From: an uncultured Blautia sp.
Lineage (GTDB): Bacteria; Bacillota; Clostridia; Lachnospirales; Lachnospiraceae
Length of the DNA: 52,275 nucleotides
Reading direction: 5' to 3'
NCBI GenBank assembly: GCA_900556555.1
Contig: USPF01000004.1
Location: 1-52,275 of the forward strand
Shown: positions 46,556 to 52,275 of the stretch, piece after piece
How the letters are laid out: every line of letters begins with the position of its first letter
How positions within the stretch are numbered: position 1 is the stretch's first letter
Translations under genes and position numbers: made by a program
Notes under the pieces: generated by a model
What the model was told of the DNA's origin: nothing
The model's input: only the letters and a program-made list of their open reading frames with translations
Databases searched by the model: none

Positions 46556-47443
46556 ATGAAAGAAAAACAGATAAAAGAAAATTGCACTGAAACTGCTCCC
46601 TGCCAGAATGCCAAAAACAAGCTACAGTGGCATCCAGCCTTTGTTGCAGGAATACAAATTGAGTTTGGGGAAGAAGCCAGACATTTGACCTTTACACCAG
46701 AGCATCTGCTTGGAACAAAACCTATGCAGATAGATATCTTAATAAAAAAAGATTCTGATCAGGCATTACATAAAAATATTGGCAGAATATTCAGGAAGCA
46801 TAATATTATTGAATATAAATCTCCTGGTGACTATTTAAACATTGATGATTTTTATAAAATTTATGGATATGCCTGTTTTTACAAGTCTGACACACGGTTA
46901 GCCGATACTATAAAATTTCACGATTTGACAATTACTTTTGTATGTGGGTCTTATCCCAGAAAATTAATCCTGCACCTAAAGAAAACCCATAACTATCAAA
47001 CAATGGAAATGGAGGCGGGCATTTATTATATAATCGGAGCTCCTCTTCCAATTCAAATTATTGTAACCTCAAAGCTTTCTCAAAAAGAAAATCTGTGGTT
47101 ACGAAATCTGACCAATCATTTAAAAAATATAGACGAAATACAGGATTTATTTAACGAATATAAAAAGCACAAAAAAGACACCCTTTACGAATCTGTAATG
47201 GATATTATCGTAAAAGCGAATCTAAAACTATTTGAGAAGGAAGGTGATGCTATGTGCAAAGCATTAGAAGAATTAATGAAAGATGAGCTGGAAGCACAAA
47301 AGAAAATTGGAGCTGTGCAAGGTGAAAACCGCGTAAATCAGTTAAATCAAAAGCTTATCAGCCTTGGACGGACAGATGATATGGTAAAATCAGTCTCGGA
47401 CAAACTATACCAGCAAAAATTATTTAAAGAATTCAACCTCTAA
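46556..47443 (+). CDS. Uncharacterised Lachnospiraceae protein with a PD-(D/E)XK-like core
   Basis: 295 residues. Asp60 in QIDILI and Glu86/Lys88 in IEYKSP give the D...ExK spacing of the PD-(D/E)XK nuclease fold, followed by DDFYKIYGYACFY. The C-terminal third is helical and charged (about 195-295). From memory, close relatives occur in many copies in Lachnospiraceae, often with a wrong 3-isopropylmalate dehydrogenase label; no such enzyme motif is present. The gene is visibly more AT-rich than its neighbours and stands alone between two terminators, with AAAGGAGG upstream. Function unknown; nuclease activity is inference. Confidence 0.8.
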   Translation: MKEKQIKENCTETAPCQNAKNKLQWHPAFVAGIQIEFGEEARHLTFTPEHLLGTKPMQIDILIKKDSDQALHKNIGRIFRKHNIIEYKSPGDYLNIDDFYKIYGYACFYKSDTRLADTIKFHDLTITFVCGSYPRKLILHLKKTHNYQTMEMEAGIYYIIGAPLPIQIIVTSKLSQKENLWLRNLTNHLKNIDEIQDLFNEYKKHKKDTLYESVMDIIVKANLKLFEKEGDAMCKALEELMKDELEAQKKIGAVQGENRVNQLNQKLISLGRTDDMVKSVSDKLYQQKLFKEFNL

Positions 47444-47446
47444 AAA

Positions 47447-47497
47447 GGACGGCTGCAGGAAATGTACATTTCTAAATGTTACTTCATGCAGCCGTCC
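47447..47497 (+). terminator. Terminator of the PD-(D/E)XK-like gene
   Basis: GGACGGCTGCA and TGCAGCCGTCC are perfect 11-bp arms with a 29-nt loop, followed by CTTTCTCTC. The T run is weak but the stem is strong. Confidence 0.75.
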
Positions 47498-47528
47498 CTT
47501 TCTCTCATTCACCAGGCACGATCTTTCT

Positions 47529-47644
47529 CTACCTGAATTTCACCGCAGTTCCATAAGCCATAATTTCTGCTGCCCCCTGTGTGACAGAGGCGGAGGAATA
47601 TCTCACCCAGACAATGGCATCTGCCCCAAGTGCCTGTTGATCAT
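47529..47644 (-). pseudogene. ybjQ-type gene with internal deletion
   Basis: The minus strand keeps the C-terminal third of a YbjQ/DUF74 heavy-metal-binding-domain protein: QALGADAIVWVRY ... GAAEIMAYGTAVKFR and a stop at 47529. A strong AAAGGAGGAAGG site and an ATG at 47644 lie just upstream, but only two codons separate that ATG from the remnant and the frame does not match. The likely history is loss of the first two thirds of the gene, joining its start signal to its tail out of frame. Confidence 0.7.
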
Positions 47645-47781
47645 CCTTCCTCCTTTGTCTTATGTTTTTTTCTGTATTTCACACATTCTGTCAGCAGATA
47701 TTCAATCTGTCCGTTCATGGAGCGGAAATCATCTTCTGCCGGGCATCGATCAAAATATCTCTTAATCCGGTTTTTATCAAT
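47641..47781 (-). pseudogene. Remnant of a small Arc-like (ribbon-helix-helix) protein
   Basis: 46 codons ending in TGA, with RYFDRCPAEDDFRSMNGQIE and LLTECVKYRKKHK, a ribbon-helix-helix pattern (FRSxNGQIEYLL) seen in small Arc-type DNA-binding proteins. No ATG, GTG or TTG with a ribosome site is found; the frame closes 23 nt after the sigE stop. It may be a 5'-truncated gene, or start at a rare codon. It overlaps the ybjQ start by 4 nt, so the two once formed a pair. Confidence 0.6.
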
Positions 47782-47804
47782 AAGAAAGGCAAAAAAAGAA
47801 AGGC

Positions 47805-48530
47805 CTACTCATACCGCACAATTTCTTTCTTCAGCCTCTTCATGATTTTTTTCTCTAATCTGGAAATATAGGACTGGGAAATCCCAAGAAGATCCGCCAC
47901 CTCTTTCTGTGTTTTTTCCCGCCCGTCTGGCATATTAATGCCAAACCGCAGCCTTACAATGGTCTGTTCTCTTTTGCTCAGCTTCCCTATGGCTTTTCCA
48001 AGAAGGCTCCGCTCTACCTGGCTTTCAATATCCTTGTAAATCACATCCTCATCGGTTCCAAGAATATCAGACAGCAGAAGTTCATTGCCGTCCCAGTCCA
48101 CATTCAATGGTTCATCTATGGATACTTCCATCTTCGTCTTGCTGTTTCTGCGCAGATACATCAATATTTCGTTTTCTATACACCGTGATGCATACGTAGC
48201 CAGTTTTATCTTCTTCCCTGGATTAAAGGTATTAATGGCTTTGATTAATCCAATGGTTCCAATCGAAATCAAATCCTCTACACCAACACCCGTATTATCA
48301 AATTTTTTGGCAATATACACCACCAGCCTGAGATTATGCTCAATCAGGCACGCCTTCGCTGTCTCACTTCCCTGTTCGCCCAGTTCTCTTAGCTTCTCTG
48401 CTTCTTCCTCTGCCGTCAGAGGTGCCGGCAGCACTTCCGTCCCTCCAATATAGTGAATTTCATTGCCCTTTGGAAGTAAAAATCCTGTAAAACCAGAAAA
48501 ATGTGATTCTCTCCTCATGCAAATATCCAT
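47805..48530 (-). CDS. sigE: RNA polymerase sporulation sigma factor SigE (as pro-SigE)
   Basis: 241 residues from the ATG at 48530. An N-terminal pro-region of about 25-30 residues precedes the SigE signature [18 protein letters not shown]; region 2 has [15 protein letters not shown] and [18 protein letters not shown], region 4 has [22 protein letters not shown]. It directs mother-cell genes after SpoIIGA removes the pro-region. A TTG at 48536 is an equally possible start, as the AAGGAGG site is 11 nt from the ATG. spoIIGA overlaps or abuts upstream. sigG does not follow. Confidence 0.95.
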   Translation of the reverse strand: MDICMRRESHFSGFTGFLLPKGNEIHYIGGTEVLPAPLTAEEEAEKLRELGEQGSETAKACLIEHNLRLVVYIAKKFDNTGVGVEDLISIGTIGLIKAINTFNPGKKIKLATYASRCIENEILMYLRRNSKTKMEVSIDEPLNVDWDGNELLLSDILGTDEDVIYKDIESQVERSLLGKAIGKLSKREQTIVRLRFGINMPDGREKTQKEVADLLGISQSYISRLEKKIMKRLKKEIVRYE

Positions 48531-48547
48531 ATTCAAAATACTCCTCC

Positions 48548-49408
48548 TTAAAAATCCCAAAACGCAGGACTAACGATAATTTCATAGCTTTTATCAGGGG
48601 ATAGTGCTGCCATAGAAAGACCAATAGCCGCATTCTTTACCTGTTTTTTCTCTCCTTTGTAACTGACAGTCATCCTGTCTGCCGTAACAACAGGAAGCAG
48701 GCCTCCTTGGCATCCTACACTGGTATAGCATAAAAACCTGGGATTTAAAGTTCCTGACAGTCTCCCGCTGTCCATTTCCCTGGTTTCCATTTTGCAGAAA
48801 TGCTCCAGCAGACGGCATTGCTCTTTATCCAAAAGCTGGCAAAAACTGCTGTATTCCATTACAGACACAGCCTTTCCTGTTTTTTTATCAAAGAGACGGT
48901 TTCCTGTATCATATAGTCCCATTACCTTTACTTCTTTTCCCTGAAATGCCAGTGTTACCTGGCACAATGGGGATTCTTTTCCTTTTAAGTATTTACAGAG
49001 TCTTATGCCTATGTATAAAATCCAATAAGCGGTAACTGTGATTGCCAGAAAAAGAAAAATGCTTTTTCTGATTCCATAGGGCAGGGCTGTAAGCACACCT
49101 CCCATCAGAAGTGCTCCACCCAAAAAAAACAGCAGCCCATGAAATACTGCTCCAGGGCTCTTACATTTACATCCTGTCCGGACCATGACCACTGCCATGA
49201 TTCCATAACACATCACGGCTTTTCCTGTATGGATTTCCGGAGTAAGTACCACAAACAGGCACATACCTGCTGCTCCCAGCATGCTTCCCAAAAATGCCCG
49301 CAGGGGATTGGCAGTTCCCCTGAGCATGAGATTCGTAAGACAAAGAATCTGGAAGTCTAACAGCAGGTTGACTGCGAAAAACACATCCAGGTAAAATTCG
49401 CAGTACAC
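48548..49408 (-). CDS. spoIIGA: Sigma-E processing peptidase SpoIIGA
   Basis: 286 residues: five membrane segments in the first half (about 1-150), then an aspartic-protease-like domain with the active-site [20 protein letters not shown] near residue 172. It cuts pro-SigE at the sporulation septum when triggered from the forespore. The start is GTG (49408) behind AGGGGG. sigE follows 17 nt later in the same transcript. Confidence 0.95.
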   Translation of the reverse strand: MYCEFYLDVFFAVNLLLDFQILCLTNLMLRGTANPLRAFLGSMLGAAGMCLFVVLTPEIHTGKAVMCYGIMAVVMVRTGCKCKSPGAVFHGLLFFLGGALLMGGVLTALPYGIRKSIFLFLAITVTAYWILYIGIRLCKYLKGKESPLCQVTLAFQGKEVKVMGLYDTGNRLFDKKTGKAVSVMEYSSFCQLLDKEQCRLLEHFCKMETREMDSGRLSGTLNPRFLCYTSVGCQGGLLPVVTADRMTVSYKGEKKQVKNAAIGLSMAALSPDKSYEIIVSPAFWDF

Positions 49409-49465
49409 AAAACACCCCCTAAACCTCTATAGGACTCTCTTACTTATCTGGAATAAGTACTGTCC

Positions 49466-49533
49466 ATTATAGTGGCTAGGGGGTGCTGATTTTGTCAAAA
49501 CCGCTGTTATCTATGCAAAATCTTTTCGACAGT
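49466..49533 (-). promoter_or_regulatory. Spo0A-type promoter of spoIIGA-sigE
   Basis: Minus-strand TTGACA (49498-49493) and TATAAT (49471-49466) are 21 nt apart, too far for a normal SigA promoter. The Bacillus spoIIG promoter has the same oddity (22 nt) and needs Spo0A. A perfect 0A box TTTGTCAAA (plus strand, 49491-49499) overlaps the -35 box, and a weaker box (TTCGACAGT, 49525-49533) lies upstream. Confidence 0.8.
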
Positions 49534-49578
49534 GAAACTTCTTATTTTTCACCTTATGTTACCCATTTTATGTCAATT

Positions 49579-50343
49579 TTATTGTTCTGCAATCTCATGA
49601 ATTGCTCTTAAAACTTCCCTCATCTTATATGAATCTACCTGTCCCGGTGCAGAAGCTTTTCTTCCTGCCGCAAACGTCATGCAGGAGCCTGTAAATTCTC
49701 CCCAGAGACGGCTAAGTACACCCGTTTTTCCCATAGACATGGTAACAACCGGCTTATTACAGTCCCTTGAGACGCAAAGAGTTGCTTCCAGCAGCGGACA
49801 TAAATCCCTTTCTGTTTCCGGCATCACAGCCATTTTCAAGATATCTGCCCCACAGGCATCCATCTCTTTCATTCTTGTAATTAATTCCTCTGCATCCGGC
49901 GTCTCATGAAAATGATGGTTTGACGCCAGAACCACTGCTCCTGCCTGATGAATTTTCCGGATCAATGTCTCAGCCTCTTCTCTGCGGAAAAAAAGCTCTA
50001 CGTCAATCAAATCTGCCAGTCCTGTTTTGGCAGCCTGCAAGAGCAGCTTTACATAATCCTCATACATAATTTCCTGTGCTCCGCCTTCCTTTTTTGTCCG
50101 GAATGTAAAGAGCAGTGGAATTTCTCCCAATTTGTCACTTATTGTCTTCAACATTTCCCATAAAGATTCGCTGCTGCTCCCGGTTTTGTAACAATCCACC
50201 CTCCATTCTGCCAGATCTGGCTTTAATTCCAGGATTTCCTCCAGTTCTTTTTCTATGGTTTCTTTATTCTCCCCGGTGATTGGAATGCAGATTTTCGGCA
50301 TTCCCTGTCCAAGTACAAGATTTTTTACAGTCACTGTTTTCAT
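49579..50343 (-). CDS. aroD: Type I 3-dehydroquinate dehydratase
   Basis: 254 residues, TIM barrel, with EWRVDCYK, LASNHHF (catalytic His) and ADILKMAVMP (Schiff-base Lys), and the closing FTGSCMTFAAG. It makes 3-dehydroshikimate in the aromatic amino acid pathway. aroE lies 15 nt upstream in the same transcript. Confidence 0.95.
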   Translation of the reverse strand: MKTVTVKNLVLGQGMPKICIPITGENKETIEKELEEILELKPDLAEWRVDCYKTGSSSESLWEMLKTISDKLGEIPLLFTFRTKKEGGAQEIMYEDYVKLLLQAAKTGLADLIDVELFFRREEAETLIRKIHQAGAVVLASNHHFHETPDAEELITRMKEMDACGADILKMAVMPETERDLCPLLEATLCVSRDCNKPVVTMSMGKTGVLSRLWGEFTGSCMTFAAGRKASAPGQVDSYKMREVLRAIHEIAEQ

Positions 50344-50358
50344 GTTTATCCTCTTTTC

Positions 50359-51234
50359 TTATATATGCTGTTTTTGCAGATATTCCCGTACCAATGCTAC
50401 TGGCATCTCCTGTCCTGTCCAAATATGAAATGCCTCAGCTCCCTGCCACAGCAACATAGAGTAGCCATTAAACGCCGTGCATCCTGCTTTCTCTGCCATG
50501 GTCAAAAGTTTTGTTTTCCACGGATTATAAATAATATCAGCCACTGCCAGATTGGGGTGAAGAAATGAAGTATCTGGAATCAGGCATTCCTCTGTATGAG
50601 GTGCCATTCCCACAGAGGTCGCATTTACCAGAAGTTTACTTTTCCTTATGGCTTCACCAAGTTTTTGTTTATTTTCAATATCCTGTATCTCGATTTTACA
50701 GACAGTTACTTTTCCAAGCCCACTGATCAAGGTTTCCATTCTCGGGCGGTGAGAACTGCCCTCTCTTGCAAAAATGTGAATGGCTTCCACACCATCCAGT
50801 GCGGCCTGGGCACAGATTGCAGTAGCTGCACCTCCCATTCCCAAAAGTGTCATGCTTTTGCCTTTCATCTGGATTCCCTGTTCTTCCACGGAACGCATAA
50901 AACCGATTCCATCTGTATTATGACCAATCAGACGTCCTTCTTTGTTTTCCACTGTATTAACTGCCCCAATTAATCTTGCTGCTGGAGAAAGCTCATCCAG
51001 ATACTCAAGAATCCTGTTTTTATCCGGCATCGTCAGGTTAAAGCCTTTTACCTGTAAGGTCCGCAGTCCTTTCACGGCATCCTCCAGCCCTTCTTCTTTC
51101 ACATCAAAACATAGATACACCCAGTCAATCCCCAGATGCTGAAAACTAAAATTATGCATAAGCGGAGAAATACTGTGAGCCACAGGGCTGCCCAGCAATC
51201 CTGTCAGACTTGTTTTTCCGGTAATTTGCTGCAT
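50359..51234 (-). CDS. aroE: Shikimate dehydrogenase
   Basis: 291 residues. The substrate domain has GSPVAHSISPLMHN, FNLTMPDK (catalytic Lys) and GAVNTV with NTDGIGF (catalytic Asp); the NADP domain has LLGMGGAATAICAQAA. It reduces 3-dehydroshikimate to shikimate. The T-M-P instead of T-V-P in the Lys motif is a mild variation. It has its own promoter and heads the aroE-aroD unit inserted between ftsZ and spoIIGA. Confidence 0.95.
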   Translation of the reverse strand: MQQITGKTSLTGLLGSPVAHSISPLMHNFSFQHLGIDWVYLCFDVKEEGLEDAVKGLRTLQVKGFNLTMPDKNRILEYLDELSPAARLIGAVNTVENKEGRLIGHNTDGIGFMRSVEEQGIQMKGKSMTLLGMGGAATAICAQAALDGVEAIHIFAREGSSHRPRMETLISGLGKVTVCKIEIQDIENKQKLGEAIRKSKLLVNATSVGMAPHTEECLIPDTSFLHPNLAVADIIYNPWKTKLLTMAEKAGCTAFNGYSMLLWQGAEAFHIWTGQEMPVALVREYLQKQHI

Positions 51235-51272
51235 GCTTAACGAAACCTCCTGTATATATTATTTCTTCTATC

Positions 51273-51301
51273 AGTTTAAAAGGTAGCTTCATTGCTGTCA
51301 A
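51273..51301 (-). promoter_or_regulatory. aroE-aroD promoter
   Basis: Minus-strand TTGACA (51301-51296), 17-nt spacer and TAAACT (51278-51273), about 39 nt before the aroE start. Confidence 0.7.
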
Positions 51302-51320
51302 GTGCAAAAGTTTTTCTGAG

Positions 51321-51359
51321 AAAAAAAGTCCTGCCAAGGATGTTCACCTGACAGGACTG
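51321..51359 (-). terminator. ftsZ terminator
   Basis: AGTCCTG and CAGGACT, extended inward by TCA/TGG-type pairs, form a stem on the minus strand followed by seven T residues, 12 nt after the ftsZ stop. Confidence 0.85.
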
Positions 51360-51371
51360 CTCATTTAATTC

Positions 51372-52275
51372 TTATTTTCTATTTTTCAGGAAATCCGGAA
51401 TCTGGATATCTCTTTTTGGCACATTGCTTGTAAAGGTTGTCTGAGGCTGCTGGAAGTTTGGTTGCTGGAATGTAGGCTGCTGGAATAAAGGCTGTTTAAA
51501 TCCTGTTGCTGCCTGCTGTTCCTGAACCGGCTGCTGAGGAGCTGCCTGTGTTCTTGTGGTTCTTCCTGCTGTCTTCTTATCTTTAGAAACGCTTGCCTTT
51601 CTGGTAGTTTCATCATCCAGGCCAGTTGCAATAACGGTAATTCTTACAAAGTCTGCTTCCTTGTCATCATACAGAGCACCAAAGATAATATTGGTATCTT
51701 CTCCTGTGAGGTTCTGTACATAAGTAGCTGCATCATTGGCATCCATAAGAGAAATATCACCGGATACGTTAATAATAACATGAGATGCACCTTCAATCGT
51801 TGTCTCAAGAAGTGGGCTGGATACAGCCTGCTGTACAGCCTGCATTGCTTTATCGTCACCTTTTCCTTCACCGATACCGATATGAGCCACACCTTTGTCG
51901 ATCATAACAGTCTGAACGTCTGCAAAGTCCAGATTGATAAGAGCCGGCAGGTTAATCAGGTCTGTGATACCCTGCACTGCCTGCTGCAGAACTTCATCTG
52001 CTTTTTTCAGTGCTTCCGGCATAGTAGTACGGCGGTCCACAATCTCAAGAAGTTTATCATTTGGAATAATAATCAGTGTATCTACACTTTCTTTTAATTT
52101 TTCAATTCCTGAAAGAGCATTGCTCATACGTGTTTTTGCTTCAAAACGGAATGGTTTTGTCACAACACCTACAGTCAGGATTCCCATTTCTTTTGCAATT
52201 CCTGCTACAACAGGAGCAGCACCTGTACCGGTTCCGCCTCCCATACCGCAGGTAACAAATACCATATCTGCTCCC
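51372..52275 (-). CDS. ftsZ: Cell division protein FtsZ (C-terminal part)
   Basis: The last about 300 codons; the start lies beyond the right edge. The tubulin signature GGGTGTG and [11 protein letters not shown] are present, as is a Gln/Pro/Phe-rich linker (about the last 60 residues, with repeated QQPxF units) and the C-terminal peptide [12 protein letters not shown] that binds FtsA or SepF. It forms the division ring. In many clostridia spoIIGA follows ftsZ directly; here aroE-aroD come between. Confidence 0.97.
   Translation of the reverse strand, partial: GADMVFVTCGMGGGTGTGAAPVVAGIAKEMGILTVGVVTKPFRFEAKTRMSNALSGIEKLKESVDTLIIIPNDKLLEIVDRRTTMPEALKKADEVLQQAVQGITDLINLPALINLDFADVQTVMIDKGVAHIGIGEGKGDDKAMQAVQQAVSSPLLETTIEGASHVIINVSGDISLMDANDAATYVQNLTGEDTNIIFGALYDDKEADFVRITVIATGLDDETTRKASVSKDKKTAGRTTRTQAAPQQPVQEQQAATGFKQPLFQQPTFQQPNFQQPQTTFTSNVPKRDIQIPDFLKNRK

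Noticed and set aside
46410..46590. A plus-strand frame of about 59 codons before the PD-(D/E)XK-like gene
   Set aside because: It overlaps that gene's strong ribosome site and start and shows no protein-like pattern.

Overview
The window looks like core chromosome of a spore-forming, low-to-moderate GC Firmicute, most likely a gut Lachnospiraceae. Supporting this are a complete spoIIIAA-AH operon, the cotJABC coat genes, spoIIGA-sigE and sigH, a T-box leader before cysE-cysS, extended AAGGAGG ribosome sites, and enzymes for uronate and pentose use (uxaC, kdgK, kdgA, araD). No prophage, insertion sequence, CRISPR array or conjugative module was found. Nearly all genes lie on the minus strand; the plus-strand exceptions are cotJABC, an aldo/keto reductase with a MATE pump, a merR gene, an iclR gene and a PD-(D/E)XK-like gene.

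Layout. 0-0.7 kb: the start of an unknown secreted or membrane protein, then a gene-free stretch holding an unusual array of six 52-nt units. 0.7-3.6 kb: a cation/proton antiporter and prfC. 3.6-8.4 kb: spoIIIAA-AH. 8.4-18 kb: an ECF S component with a DUF4430 protein, a TIM-barrel isomerase, a phosphopantetheinyl transferase, a UvrD-type helicase, gltX, a stand-alone VOC-like domain, acpP, ftsW and a membrane-anchored glycerophosphodiesterase. 18-22 kb (plus strand): cotJABC, then the reductase and MATE pump. 22-26 kb: uraA, then lacI-uxaC. 26-30.7 kb: tRNA-Thr, then the conserved run cysE-cysS-mrnC-rlmB-sigH behind a T-box. 30.6-33.4 kb: a MATE/MerR divergent pair and a second copy of the 52-nt array. 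33.6-41.2 kb: gdhA, an ABC-F protein, ispF, csoR-copA and a ZIP transporter. 41.3-46.3 kb: araD with an AraR-like regulator, ylmC, and kdgA-kdgK with a divergent IclR regulator. 46.5-47.8 kb: a nuclease-fold protein of unknown role and two decayed gene remnants. 47.8-52.3 kb: spoIIGA-sigE behind a Spo0A-type promoter, aroE-aroD, and the 3' end of ftsZ.

How the genes work together. Sporulation genes form a chain: SigH early; Spo0A-driven spoIIGA-sigE next; SpoIIGA as the pro-SigE protease; then SigE-type targets (spoIIIA operon, cotJ). The sugar genes would feed glucuronate (UxaC) and 2-keto-3-deoxygluconate (KdgK, KdgA) into glycolysis, each under its own local repressor. Copper defence (CsoR, CopA) has a clear CsoR operator.

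The least explained feature is the 52-nt array at 370-667. TAGG and CCTA elements alternate at 31 and 21 nt spacing (about 3 and 2 helical turns), and the flanking bases flip orientation at the exact centre. The same geometry recurs at 32985-33095. Other points of interest are the absence of sigG next to sigE, and an internally deleted ybjQ gene.
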